A stretch of 64,000 bases of DNA from Sphingobacteriales bacterium UTBCD1 (GCA_002066995.1 MWTC01000041.1:62001-126000), one strand, 5' to 3'; shown: positions 18,641 to 27,687, counted from the stretch's first letter. Program-made: numbers and translations. The notes: generated from the sequence alone by a model not told the origin.

Positions 18641-19408
18641 GTGAAAAACTTCAGACAAAAACAACGCCCCAGAAAAAATACCTTGATTCCCGGCTGCCAA
18701 AGAGTGAAGGAAGCATTCAGTTCAGGTGTCATTCTTGACAGGATATATCTTGACACCAGGGCTTCCGGCAGGGAAATAGATGAAATAAAAAAATTAGCTG
18801 CTGCAAAACAGGTGCCTGTTAATTATGTACCTGTTGCCAAACTTGAAAGCTTTAATGTTTCAGATCATGAAGGAGTGATTGCACAAATTTCAAAAGTGAA
18901 ATATCATGACTTGCAGCAGATCATTTCATTTGTAGTAGAAAAAGGAGAAGCACCTCTTTTCCTGATTCTGGATGGCATAACTGATATAAGGAATATCGGG
19001 GGCATGGCAAGAACGGCCTATTGCTGCGGTGTACACGCTATTATCATTCCGGGCAAAGGGGTGGGTGCATTGAATGAAGATGCCATTCTCACTTCTGCCG
19101 GTGCGTTAGAGAAAATTCCGGTATGCCGTGTTCATAGCCTTGTAAAAGCAGCGGATGAACTGCACCTGAACGGAATAAAAATTTTTGCCAGTGAAATGAC
19201 AGCAGAAAAAAATGTTTTTGATTGTCGTTTCAAAGATCCCTGTGCCATCATAATGGGAAGCGAAGAGAAAGGCATCCATCCTGTTTTGCTGAAAGCAGCC
19301 GATGAAAAATTCAAAATCCCCATGAGCGGGGATTTTGAAAGCCTGAATGTATCTGTGGCAACCGGGATCATTCTTTTTGAGGCAATGAAACAAAGGATGC
19401 TTCAGTAA
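18641..19408 (+). CDS. rlmB: 23S rRNA (guanosine-2'-O-)-methyltransferase, RlmB/TrmH family
   Basis: SPOUT-class RNA methyltransferase of about 255 residues. The N-terminal SpoU substrate-binding domain is IPGCQRVKEAF onward. The three SPOUT motifs are ILDGITDIRNIGGMARTA, IIMGSEEKGI and IPMSGDFESLNVSVATGI, which form the trefoil-knot SAM site. It probably methylates a guanosine 2'-OH of 23S rRNA (G2251 in E. coli numbering). No ATG is available at the start; GTG at 18641 or TTG at 18626 are the candidates and I chose GTG. Confidence 0.88.
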   Translation: MKNFRQKQRPRKNTLIPGCQRVKEAFSSGVILDRIYLDTRASGREIDEIKKLAAAKQVPVNYVPVAKLESFNVSDHEGVIAQISKVKYHDLQQIISFVVEKGEAPLFLILDGITDIRNIGGMARTAYCCGVHAIIIPGKGVGALNEDAILTSAGALEKIPVCRVHSLVKAADELHLNGIKIFASEMTAEKNVFDCRFKDPCAIIMGSEEKGIHPVLLKAADEKFKIPMSGDFESLNVSVATGIILFEAMKQRMLQ

Positions 19409-19442
19409 TATATCTTATTTCATTTACAGAGCCGCCTTAACT

Positions 19443-21029
19443 TTATTTGTTCCCTGGTTGGGTAATCTTATAATTGGCTTTCGCTTTTTCCTTGTCAACG
19501 ATAGCTTTCACATCAGCCAGAAGTTTTTTGGCGTCATATATGATTCCGTCTTTGATAGTGTATTTAACCCCACCGATACGGACCACGTTGTTATTTTTAT
19601 CCAATGCAATAGCCCCGGTGCCATACAATACCTGGAAATTTTTTAAAGGGTTTTCTTCCACTATTACAAAATCTGCCAGCTTACCTACTTCAACCGAACC
19701 GATCTCCTTGTCCATTCCCAAAGCTTCGGCGCCATTTAATGTAGCTGCCTTGATGACTTCCAAAGGGTGAAAACCGGCTTCTCTCAATAGTTCCAATTCT
19801 TCCACATAAGCAAAACCATAAGGCTGATAAATAAAGCCTGCATCGGTTCCTACAGTTACTCTTCCTCCGCGGTTTTTATATTCATTGATAAAGGTCATCC
19901 AAAGCTTATAGTTCGCCTTCCATTCCACTTCCTGTTCTGTGCCCCAGTTGAACCAGTATGACCCATGGCTTCCCCGTTTGGGAGTAAAAAAATCCCAAAG
20001 CGCTGGCAACACATAATCTTCCTGCCATTCGGCACGGCGGGCCCGCATCAGGTCCCTGCTTGCAGAATAGATTACAAAAGTGGGGCTGATGGTAAAATCA
20101 AGAGAAAGTAATTCGTTCATTACTTTGTTCCAATGATCAGAATAAGGGGGTGCTGCCTGTTTCCAAAGCTGACCGGCTTCGCCAAAGCGATCGAATTCAT
20201 TGCTATAATTGTAATCAAGGGAATAATTTTGAACTGTGCGGTCATTGAAAAGTGCTTCAGGCAGGCCATACCAGTGTTCCATTGAGGTCAGTCCTGCACG
20301 GGCACTGTTTAAGACATTCCATCTCCCGACATCAGTTTGTGCATGATGCATTTTGGAACGTAATCCCAATCTTTTATTTTCCTTTAAAGCTGCTTCCATA
20401 ATATCGGGAGCAGCACCGAAGAATTTTATACCATCAGCGCCGTTCTTTGCATTTTGACGAACCCATTCCACAGCTTGTTCGGGAGTAGAAATTGGCTCTT
20501 TGCTTCCCTGGCCAAACGTTGCATACGCTTTGATACGAGGAGCTGTGATTTCATTTTTTGCACTTTTTTCTTTCTCTTCTAATACCCATTGTAACCCGTT
20601 CATACTTCCCGGATCAACAATTGTTGTAACCCCATGAGCCATCCATAATTTGAAAACGTATTCAGCATTGGGTGCCTGTTGCCCGCCGATGTGGGCATGT
20701 GTATCAACAAAGCCGGGCAGCAGGAACATTCCTTCGGCATTAAGCTTTTTTCCACCAGGCTTTAACTTTGGCCTTCTCGAATCATTTATTGGCGATCCCG
20801 GAGTTCCTACGTTTACGATATTCGTGATCTTGTTTCCTTCCACTACAATGTCAACCGGGCCAACCGGAGGGGAAAGCGTTCCGTTGATCAGAGTAACACC
20901 TCTTATAATAAGTTGCGGCCATGGACCTTCCCCTTCATGACGGGGAGGGGCTTTGGTGACCTGTGAAAAAGTATTGGTAAAAGAGAAAAGAAAGAGTAAG
21001 AAGCAGCATAAGCAGAATTTCTTTTTCAT
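19443..21029 (-). CDS. Secreted amidohydrolase (imidazolonepropionase-like)
   Basis: Exported metal-dependent hydrolase of about 528 residues, with signal peptide FCLCCFLLFLFSFTNTFSQ from the ATG at 21029. The amidohydrolase fold is clear: the metal-binding THAHIG motif after GMFLLPGFVD, the bridging Lys in GADGIKFFG, His in KMHHAQ and MEHWYG, and the Asp in VGTDAGF. GSVEVGKLADFVIV near the end is the usual beta-sandwich return. Members include prolidase-like and carboxypeptidase-like enzymes, and the substrate is unknown. The upstream in-frame ATGs (to 21098) lack a signal peptide at the right place and are not favoured. Confidence 0.87.
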   Translation of the reverse strand: MKKKFCLCCFLLFLFSFTNTFSQVTKAPPRHEGEGPWPQLIIRGVTLINGTLSPPVGPVDIVVEGNKITNIVNVGTPGSPINDSRRPKLKPGGKKLNAEGMFLLPGFVDTHAHIGGQQAPNAEYVFKLWMAHGVTTIVDPGSMNGLQWVLEEKEKSAKNEITAPRIKAYATFGQGSKEPISTPEQAVEWVRQNAKNGADGIKFFGAAPDIMEAALKENKRLGLRSKMHHAQTDVGRWNVLNSARAGLTSMEHWYGLPEALFNDRTVQNYSLDYNYSNEFDRFGEAGQLWKQAAPPYSDHWNKVMNELLSLDFTISPTFVIYSASRDLMRARRAEWQEDYVLPALWDFFTPKRGSHGSYWFNWGTEQEVEWKANYKLWMTFINEYKNRGGRVTVGTDAGFIYQPYGFAYVEELELLREAGFHPLEVIKAATLNGAEALGMDKEIGSVEVGKLADFVIVEENPLKNFQVLYGTGAIALDKNNNVVRIGGVKYTIKDGIIYDAKKLLADVKAIVDKEKAKANYKITQPGNK

Positions 21030-21261
21030 AAAATTCCTTTTAATTAAAAAATAAGCAGTCATAAAATTATACTCCGGCAATTGTAACGAAACTAACAATA
21101 AAATCTGCCAATACAGGCAAACCAGGTCAAAATTTTTGTTTGCGATGAAAAAGGAATATGATGGCAGCCATTGTGAATGGCAATTTTTTAAATTTAAAAT
21201 TTAATATAAAATCTTAAGCTTCCATGACACTCCCTTTCTGAATTGCTGAAATTTCTATCCT

Positions 21262-21269
21262 TAAATTTG
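21262..21269 (+). promoter_or_regulatory. -7 promoter element (TAAATTTG) of the HMG-CoA lyase gene
   Basis: TAAATTTG matches TAnnTTTG and ends 7 nt before the ATG at 21277, so the transcript is probably leaderless or nearly so. A -33 TTG is not at ideal spacing. Confidence 0.55.
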
Positions 21270-21276
21270 TATCTAA

Positions 21277-22140
21277 ATGGAACAACTAAAGATCAAACTC
21301 ATCGAATGCCCCCGTGATGCCATGCAGGGCTGGAAGGATTTTATCCCCACCGGAATAAAGATCAGTTATATCAATTCATTATTGAAAGTTGGGTTTGATA
21401 CCATTGATTTTGGAAGTTTTGTTTCTCCGAAAGTGATCCCGCAAATGGCCGATACAAAAAAAGTGGTAAAAGGGCTGAAAATAAATGGCTCAAACTCCGG
21501 GTTGCTGGCAATAGTTGCTAATGTCCGCGGCGCACAGGAAGCAAGTGCATTTGATGAGATCACGTATCTCGGTTTCCCTTTCTCCGTGTCCGAAACTTTT
21601 CAGCAGCGGAACACCAATTCATCTATAGAAGGTTCATTAAAGAGAGTAGAGGAGATCATAGAGATATGCCTTCAAAAAAAGAAGCAGCCGGTCATTTATA
21701 TTTCTATGGGCTTTGGTAATCCTTATGGCGATAAGTATTCCGAAGAAATAGTCTTCAAATGGGTGAACAAACTTGTTTCTATGGGAATAACAATTATTTC
21801 TTTGTCGGATACCGTCGGAATAGCTACGCCGGAGCAGGTATTTTCAATGACTAAATATATCATTGATGCTCTTCCTTCAACTGAAGTAGGAGTGCATCTT
21901 CATTCCCATGCAGAAAACTGGAGAAAAAAACTGGAAGCTGCCGTGAAGGCCGGATGTAAAAGATTTGATGGCGCTTTAAAAGGGATAGGCGGCTGCCCGA
22001 TGGCAGAGGATGAACTGGTAGGCAATATGAATATGGAACGGATGATCAGCTATTTTGAAGAAAATAATTACACCACCGGCATCAATAAAGAAGCTCTGGC
22101 AGAAAGCCTTAAAATGGCCGGGGAGGTATTTAATGAATGA
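21277..22140 (+). CDS. mvaB: Hydroxymethylglutaryl-CoA lyase
   Basis: Cleaves 3-hydroxy-3-methylglutaryl-CoA to acetyl-CoA and acetoacetate, the last step of leucine breakdown. TIM-barrel HMGL-like protein of 287 residues. Catalytic Arg/Asp are in ECPRDAMQG, the metal-binding HLHSH near residue 210, and the active-site Cys in IGGCPMAEDELVGN, which distinguishes HMG-CoA lyase from the aldolase relatives. No other leucine-pathway gene is adjacent. Confidence in the family is high and in the substrate good. Confidence 0.92.
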   Translation: MEQLKIKLIECPRDAMQGWKDFIPTGIKISYINSLLKVGFDTIDFGSFVSPKVIPQMADTKKVVKGLKINGSNSGLLAIVANVRGAQEASAFDEITYLGFPFSVSETFQQRNTNSSIEGSLKRVEEIIEICLQKKKQPVIYISMGFGNPYGDKYSEEIVFKWVNKLVSMGITIISLSDTVGIATPEQVFSMTKYIIDALPSTEVGVHLHSHAENWRKKLEAAVKAGCKRFDGALKGIGGCPMAEDELVGNMNMERMISYFEENNYTTGINKEALAESLKMAGEVFNE

Positions 22141-22239
22141 TATGAACATATTTTAAAGAAACACCGGCAGTTTTTTCCGGCCGATACTTTTTTCTTTTTG
22201 AATGATAAGATAAATTTTAAAATTTTTTAACCCCGGATC

Positions 22240-23265
22240 ATGCAATTCCAGATACCGATACAGATCAATTCCCCGGAACGGCAAATAAACTATAACGATA
22301 AAATTCTCCTGGCGGGATCCTGTTTTACGGAACACATCGGCAATGCCTTACAGGGCTTGAAATTTTCTGTAATGCAAAATCCCAATGGCATTTTATTTGA
22401 TCCGTACAGTGTTTGCAGAAGTTTAAAATCATACATCCATAATAAAAAGTATAATGAACATGATCTGTTCCGCCTCGATGATGTCTGGCATAGCTGGCAG
22501 TACCATTCGCGGTTTTCGGATATTGACTGGTCAGCATGTTTGAACAACATCAATAATTCACTGGAGAAAGCGCATCACTTTTTAAAGAAAGCAGATTGGA
22601 TCATTATTACACTTGGCTCTGCATTTTGTTATCGCCTTACAAAACTTGACGGGTCAGCAGACATACCAGCAATGGAAGAGCCAGGTGAGCCTGTTGCCAA
22701 TTGTCACCGGGCGCCGGCACAATGGTTCCGGAAGGATCTTATTGCTATCTCAGATATTATATCAGTCCTGGATGATTGCATTAACCGCATGCTGGCATTC
22801 AACCAGGGGCTGCAATTTATATTAACGGTCAGCCCCGTCCGCCATATCCGGGATGGAGTAATTGAAAATAACCGCAGCAAAGCGAGATTGATCGAAGCTG
22901 TGCATCAAATAGTCAATAAATACAAACAGGCTTTTTATTTCCCTGCGTATGAACTTGTGATTGATGTGTTGCGGGACTACAGGTTTTACGATGTGGATCT
23001 TGTTCATCCTAACTATATGGCCACGGAGTATGTATTGGAAAAATTTACTGATTCTTTTATTGCCAAAGAAAGCAGGGAACTGATGGATGAAATAAAGAAG
23101 ATCGTGATTGCAGGAAGGCACAGGCCTTTTCAGCCGGGCACCCATGCACATCATTCCTTCCTTGAAACTCATCTGGAAAAAACCAAAGCCCTGGCGAAGC
23201 AGTATCCCTTTTTAGATTTCACCAGGGAATTAAATTATTTCTCTCAGGCTTCAAAAAACCGGTAA
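22240..23265 (+). CDS. GSCFA domain protein
   Basis: A 341-residue protein named for its N-terminal motif, here AGSCFTEHIG at residues 25-34, which resembles the catalytic block of GDSL/SGNH esterases. A second conserved block, IITLGSAFCYR, follows, and a third, DLVHPNYMATEYV, has a His that would complete the hydrolase site. It lacks a signal peptide. The likely activity is an esterase or acyl-transfer reaction on a glycan or lipid, unproven. The gene end overlaps the convergent galM by 22 bp. Confidence 0.88.
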   Translation: MQFQIPIQINSPERQINYNDKILLAGSCFTEHIGNALQGLKFSVMQNPNGILFDPYSVCRSLKSYIHNKKYNEHDLFRLDDVWHSWQYHSRFSDIDWSACLNNINNSLEKAHHFLKKADWIIITLGSAFCYRLTKLDGSADIPAMEEPGEPVANCHRAPAQWFRKDLIAISDIISVLDDCINRMLAFNQGLQFILTVSPVRHIRDGVIENNRSKARLIEAVHQIVNKYKQAFYFPAYELVIDVLRDYRFYDVDLVHPNYMATEYVLEKFTDSFIAKESRELMDEIKKIVIAGRHRPFQPGTHAHHSFLETHLEKTKALAKQYPFLDFTRELNYFSQASKNR

Positions 23266-24284
23266 ACAGTTGTTTCATTGTATTTTTCTCCCGGCCGTAG
23301 TATCGTATTGGGGAATTGCGGTATATTAACCGCATTGGGATGTTTGTGAGTTTCAAAACAAAAGCCGGAGTATGGTCCATAAGACGACCCGTTTTTCCCA
23401 TGCATGTGCGGGATCCCTTTACCGGAATAGAAATGCAGCACCGGTTCGGTGGTAAAAACCTGTAAGCAGGTATGGGATTGCTCGCAATATGCTTCTGCAG
23501 CTAATTTCAATTTACTTTCCTTTTTATCCAGAACGAAACTTTTATCGTAACCATCTTTCATACCCGACTGGTCGCCCACTTTGCGCCGCTTGCGGAAATC
23601 AAATTCTGTATTTTCAACTTTTAAAAAAATGCCGGTTGGTATCAGGCGGTCATTTTGTTCTAAAATCTCCGAAGCTTCTATTTTAACCAGGTAATCGAAA
23701 TCATTTCCCTTGCCATTGTTTAAATTAAAATAACTGTGATGGGTCAGGTTGATAATCGTGGGACGATCTGTTGTTGCTTCGTATTGATACAGGAGTTCCT
23801 CTTCGCTGAGCCTGAATTTTAAATTAACATCAAGGTTTCCGGGAAACCCTTCTTCGCCATCAGGGCTTTTATAATTCAATAACAACTCATTTTTTGATGC
23901 ATTAAAAGAAAGCACCTTCCAGACTTTTTTACCGAAACCGCTTATTCCTCCGTGTAACTGGTCCTCACCCATATTTTTGGAAAGCTCTGTTTTTTTGTCA
24001 TCAATCATGCAGGAAGCATTCCTGATCCGGTTGGCATAACGGCCTACTGCGCAACCCATGTGAATGTATTGCTGCATGTATTTTTCTGATAAATAGTCTT
24101 CCACTTTGTCAAAACCGAGCACGATATCATTCATCGTACCATCGGATTTCTTCAACTTCAATGACATTATAGTAGCACCGTAATTGGAAATAAGAACTTC
24201 ATGACCTTTTACATTGCCTAATACAAACAAATAAATAACTTCACCGGATGAATGGGTAAAGCAATATCGCTGACCTGAATTCAT
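23244..24284 (-). CDS. galM: Aldose 1-epimerase (galactose mutarotase)
   Basis: Interconverts alpha and beta anomers of galactose ahead of galactokinase. The 346-residue length fits. Substrate- and catalysis-linked motifs: GRYANRI, QLHGG, the catalytic His in NLTHHSYFNL and the catalytic Glu in FCFETHKHPN. No signal peptide, so cytoplasmic. It is divergent from galK with only 26 bp between start codons, so both genes must share overlapping control DNA. A near-consensus -7 (TACTTTTA) lies in that spacer on the minus strand. Confidence 0.94.
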   Translation of the reverse strand: MNSGQRYCFTHSSGEVIYLFVLGNVKGHEVLISNYGATIMSLKLKKSDGTMNDIVLGFDKVEDYLSEKYMQQYIHMGCAVGRYANRIRNASCMIDDKKTELSKNMGEDQLHGGISGFGKKVWKVLSFNASKNELLLNYKSPDGEEGFPGNLDVNLKFRLSEEELLYQYEATTDRPTIINLTHHSYFNLNNGKGNDFDYLVKIEASEILEQNDRLIPTGIFLKVENTEFDFRKRRKVGDQSGMKDGYDKSFVLDKKESKLKLAAEAYCEQSHTCLQVFTTEPVLHFYSGKGIPHMHGKNGSSYGPYSGFCFETHKHPNAVNIPQFPNTILRPGEKYNETTVYRFFEA

Positions 24285-24310
24285 TGATCTAAAAGTATTG
24301 CAATTTGACG

Positions 24311-25468
24311 ATGATTGAATTATTATTTAAAGAATTCCGCAAACGTTTCCGGAATGATGCCCCGCAACTTTTTTTCTGCCCGGGACGTGTAAATCTTATT
24401 GGAGAACACATAGACTACAATGGCGGGCAGGTGATGCCCTGCGCCATCTCAAAAGGAACTTACCTTGCTATTGCAAAAAATACGGATAAGAAAATCCGGT
24501 TTTCAAGTTTTGATTTTCCTGATAAAGCGGAACTGCAAATTCAAACTTCATATTCCAAAACAGGAAAGCAATGGTTTAATTATCCGCTTGGCGTTTTGGA
24601 TTATCTTATCAGAAACGGGAATGAACTATCAGGGTTGGATATGTTGTTCGCCGGTGACCTCCCGGTAGGAGCAGGGCTCTCTTCTTCTGCATCTATTGAA
24701 GTGCTTACCATATATGCGCTGGATGAACTTTTCGGTTACAACCGCTCAAAGACAGAAATGGCGCTGGCAGCAAAAAAAGTGGAAAATGATTTTATCGGAG
24801 TGAGTTGCGGAATAATGGATCAGTTTGCTGTGGCGATGGGGCAAAAGAATAAAGCGATCCTGCTGAACTGCGACACACTGAAATATGAATATATTCCGTT
24901 TGAGACGAAGGGTTATTCATTAGTGATCATCAATACCAACAAACAAAGGGCATTGTCCGAATCCAAATACAATGAGCGCTTTGCAGAATGCGGAGCGGTA
25001 TTAAAATCTTTAAAAAAAGAATTACAGATCGAAAAACTCTGTGATATCGATCCCGGTGCATTTGAAAAATACAAACATTTAACAGGGAGTGAGGTCCTCG
25101 TAAAAAGAGCCAGGCATGTGATTACGGAAAATGAGAGAGTGGCAAAAGCTTCTTCGGCGCTCAAATCAGGTAATATATCCATGTTTGGATCTTTAATGTT
25201 TGACTCACATCAATCGCTCAAAGAATGGTATGAAGTAAGCGGTATCGAATTAGATACGATCGTGGAATTTGCCAGGAGTTACAATGAATGTATTGGTGCA
25301 AGAATGACGGGTGCCGGCTTTGGCGGTTGTGCCATAGCATTGGTGCAAAAAGAATATGTGAATGATTTTGAGGAAAAGCTGATTTCGTTTTATAAAAGCA
25401 GGATAGGTTATGAAGCTTCTGTTTTTATTTCCGGTGCAGAAGATGGCGTCAGGTCACTCAAGGTTTAA
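24311..25468 (+). CDS. galK: Galactokinase
   Basis: Phosphorylates alpha-D-galactose at C1 with ATP. GHMP-kinase family, 385 residues from the ATG at 24311 (a TTG two codons upstream is less likely). Signatures: galactokinase PGRVNLIGEHIDYNGG at about residues 26-41, the GHMP phosphate loop LPVGAGLSSSASIE, the catalytic Asp in CGIMDQFA, and the C-terminal TGAGFGGCAIAL. It is divergent from galM and convergent with the NahK-like kinase gene, whose end it overlaps by 11 bp. No galT or galE is in the window. Confidence 0.95.
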   Translation: MIELLFKEFRKRFRNDAPQLFFCPGRVNLIGEHIDYNGGQVMPCAISKGTYLAIAKNTDKKIRFSSFDFPDKAELQIQTSYSKTGKQWFNYPLGVLDYLIRNGNELSGLDMLFAGDLPVGAGLSSSASIEVLTIYALDELFGYNRSKTEMALAAKKVENDFIGVSCGIMDQFAVAMGQKNKAILLNCDTLKYEYIPFETKGYSLVIINTNKQRALSESKYNERFAECGAVLKSLKKELQIEKLCDIDPGAFEKYKHLTGSEVLVKRARHVITENERVAKASSALKSGNISMFGSLMFDSHQSLKEWYEVSGIELDTIVEFARSYNECIGARMTGAGFGGCAIALVQKEYVNDFEEKLISFYKSRIGYEASVFISGAEDGVRSLKV

Positions 25469-26546
25469 AGCCGTATTCACTCTCCAGGAATTCTTCTAAT
25501 CTTTTCAGCAGAGTAAGCTGATTCAAAGCCCGGTCAAAGTTCTGGCCTTTGTACTCAACTTTGTAATAGATACCGCCATACATGAAATCGGTAAGGAACC
25601 GCATCGCCTGCATATATATCATCAATATGCCTGAATAATGAATGTATTTCTTTTCGGAGGCTGTAAAATATTTCCACATGACGGACATATAACCACTGAT
25701 AATTGCTTCATAATAACTTTTCCTGATCCTGATCTTTTCAAAATACTGGTAATTCTCATCATAATTACATGCCATTGACCGGATCATATCTCCGGGGTCT
25801 GAAAAGAAATAACCGGGCATGACCGTATCGAAATCAACCGGGCAGATGATCCTTCCGGTAGTTTTATTAAAAAGAACATTTGAAATTTTAGCATCATGAT
25901 GCATGACCCGCAGCAGAAAATCATCAGAACCGGTGATCATTTCATAAAATTGACTGTAGCGTTCTCTTTCTCTCAGCTCCCGGAGCAATGACTTGGCTTT
26001 TTCAATCCGTTCAGGTAAGCCTTTTTTTTCTGCCTGCTCCATTTGTTCATATCGGAAGGAGACATTATGAAAATCAGGTATAATTATTTTTAACTGATCC
26101 ACGTCAAACTTACTGAATGCAGAGGTAAACTTTGCAAAAGCTTTGGCAGTAGCCTTTGCCTGTTGAGGTTTTTGTGCTATGCTATGGGTCACGGAGTCTT
26201 TGATAAATTCAAATGACCGCCAATAATTTCCACTGCTGTCCATAAATAATGAAACCATTTTATCGCAGTAACGGGGAGCGGGAAGTTTTAATCCCTTGAT
26301 TTCTGTTTCAGCATATTTCCAGATAGTGATATAATTTTCCTGCACATCTTGTGGCCGGGGAAAAACATTTTTATTGATCTGCTGCAATAAAAAGAAATGA
26401 CCGGAAGAACAGGATACTTTATAGGTGTGATTGATCAGGCCATTTCCTAATGGAAGAACGCTGATCTTTCCGGGAGTAAGTTTGCACATCCCGGCATGGT
26501 AATTTGCAAATGCAAAAGCAGCTTCCTGGTAATCCGCAGCCGTCAT
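25458..26546 (-). CDS. Phosphotransferase, N-acetylhexosamine 1-kinase (NahK)-like
   Basis: APH-fold small-molecule kinase of 362 residues. The catalytic loop MHHDAKISN (His-x-Asp-x-Lys-x-x-Asn) and the Mg-binding Asp in PVDFDTVMPG are clear. Beyond the generic APH motifs it shares family-specific stretches with my recollection of Bifidobacterium NahK: LLQQINKNVFP, DFHNVSFRYE, DTVMPGYFFSDPGDMIR and MRFLTDFMYGGIYY. NahK phosphorylates GlcNAc or GalNAc at C1 and belongs to the lacto-N-biose/galacto-N-biose route, which also uses the gal genes. Its position tail to tail with galK and beside galM supports a sugar substrate. Automatic annotation would probably call it an aminoglycoside phosphotransferase; resistance function is unlikely. 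Confidence 0.8.
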   Translation of the reverse strand: MTAADYQEAAFAFANYHAGMCKLTPGKISVLPLGNGLINHTYKVSCSSGHFFLLQQINKNVFPRPQDVQENYITIWKYAETEIKGLKLPAPRYCDKMVSLFMDSSGNYWRSFEFIKDSVTHSIAQKPQQAKATAKAFAKFTSAFSKFDVDQLKIIIPDFHNVSFRYEQMEQAEKKGLPERIEKAKSLLRELRERERYSQFYEMITGSDDFLLRVMHHDAKISNVLFNKTTGRIICPVDFDTVMPGYFFSDPGDMIRSMACNYDENYQYFEKIRIRKSYYEAIISGYMSVMWKYFTASEKKYIHYSGILMIYMQAMRFLTDFMYGGIYYKVEYKGQNFDRALNQLTLLKRLEEFLESEYGFKP

Positions 26547-26612
26547 AAATTTTTGGAAAGATATAGGATTTAAGAGTTATTCCTTATATAAAAATTTTTT
26601 CAAGCAACATTC

Positions 26613-27221
26613 CTAATGCATCCTGTCACCGCGAAGACGAAGCTGTTGCATGATCTCTGCTTCTTTGGTCAGCCATTGCTGCCACCTGTGACGGACTTTT
26701 TCCTTTTCAATATACGTTTCAGCCAATTCAATAAAAAGTGTGTAATGCCCGGCTTCACTTTCCATGAACCGCCTGTAAAAATCTTTGAGATATTTATCCT
26801 CCAGCCCTTCACTCAATCGTTTGAACCTCTCACAGCTGCGGGCTTCAATCAGGGCACACATGAGCAACTTATCCAGCAACCTTTCCTCTTCACTTCCGCC
26901 CCTGGTTTCAAATTTCATCAGTTCATTTACATATTCATCACGTCGCTGCCTGCCAAGTTTCAGTTCCCTTTTTTGTAACTCAGCCAGCACAGCCCTGAAA
27001 TGCCCCCATTCCTCAGTAACAATTGGGGAAAGTTCCTGTACGAGTTTTTCTTTGTCACTGTAGCGCTGGATCAGGGAAATGCAGGAAGTAGCCGCTTTCT
27101 GTTCGCAATAAGCGTGGTCAGTAAGGATATCTTCTAAAGATTTTTGAGCCAGGTTCACCCACCGTGGATCTGTAGGAAGTTTCAGGCCCAGGATGGTTTT
27201 GGTATGTTGAGAAAACTCCAT
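26613..27221 (-). CDS. miaE: tRNA-(ms2io6A37) hydroxylase MiaE-like
   Basis: Non-haem di-iron oxygenase that hydroxylates the isopentenyl side chain of ms2i6A37 in tRNA. Ferritin-like helical protein of about 202 residues with the paired Glu/His ligand motifs EEWGHF, IEARSCERF and ESEAGHY. A longer frame starts at 27266, but a perfect -7 box (27228-27235) lies inside that extension, so the ATG at 27221, only about 7 nt downstream, is the start and the message is probably leaderless. Confidence 0.9.
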   Translation of the reverse strand: MEFSQHTKTILGLKLPTDPRWVNLAQKSLEDILTDHAYCEQKAATSCISLIQRYSDKEKLVQELSPIVTEEWGHFRAVLAELQKRELKLGRQRRDEYVNELMKFETRGGSEEERLLDKLLMCALIEARSCERFKRLSEGLEDKYLKDFYRRFMESEAGHYTLFIELAETYIEKEKVRHRWQQWLTKEAEIMQQLRLRGDRMH

Positions 27222-27227
27222 ATTCTG

Positions 27228-27235
27228 CAAAAGTA
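27228..27235 (-). promoter_or_regulatory. -7 promoter element (TACTTTTG) of miaE
   Basis: Minus-strand TACTTTTG, an exact TAnnTTTG match, six bases before the miaE ATG. It rules out the longer start at 27266. Confidence 0.65.
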
Positions 27236-27320
27236 GCAGGTTGAATTTTATTTCGATTTTATCCATTAAAAACCGGCAGGATATGGAAAATGCGGTCGAA
27301 AAATTTAAAACTTCAATGTT

Positions 27321-27351
27321 TTTGCTGTCAGCGGTTTCTGTCTTAACTTTG
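27321..27351 (+). promoter_or_regulatory. Full promoter of rpsO
   Basis: TTTG at 27321-27324 and TAACTTTG at 27344-27351 with a 19-nt spacer, an exact consensus pair. The predicted start near 27357 gives a leader of about 45 nt, which contains a 7-codon open frame (27368-27391) after AAAGG. Confidence 0.8.
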
Positions 27352-27402
27352 CAGCCGCAAATAAAGGATGACTAATCGGATGAAAAATTAAAAAAAAACA
27401 AG

Positions 27403-27672
27403 ATGCCTTTAACAAAAGAACAAAACAAAAACATTTTTACAGAATTCGGAGGACAGGCTTCAAACACCGGATCCATTGAAGGTCAAATTGCACAACTGAC
27501 ACAACGTATCAGCCAGATCAGCAATCACCTTCAGCAAAACAAAAAAGATTTCTCCACTCACCGCGGACTGATGCAACTGGTTGGTAAACGTAAACGCTTA
27601 CTGAACTATTTACAAAAGCAAAATCTCACAGGTTACCGCCAATTGATCGAGAAACTGGGAATAAGAAAATAA
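27403..27672 (+). CDS. rpsO: 30S ribosomal protein S15
   Basis: Primary rRNA-binding protein of the small subunit platform, 89 residues. The S15 signature is clear: TGSIEGQIAQLTQRI, HLQQNKKDFSTHRGL and LVGKRKRLLNYL. It has its own strong promoter and is followed by pnp after 225 bp, the order conserved in most bacteria. Confidence 0.98.
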   Translation: MPLTKEQNKNIFTEFGGQASNTGSIEGQIAQLTQRISQISNHLQQNKKDFSTHRGLMQLVGKRKRLLNYLQKQNLTGYRQLIEKLGIRK

Positions 27673-27687
27673 GCTGCTCTCCGGCTA

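Noticed and set aside
22160-22185. Terminator after HMG-CoA lyase
   Set aside because: The CCGG elements are self-complementary and the stem is only about 4-5 bp; not convincing.
25458-26546. Aminoglycoside resistance kinase
   Set aside because: Only the generic APH catalytic loop supports this; family-specific blocks and the gal context point to a sugar kinase.
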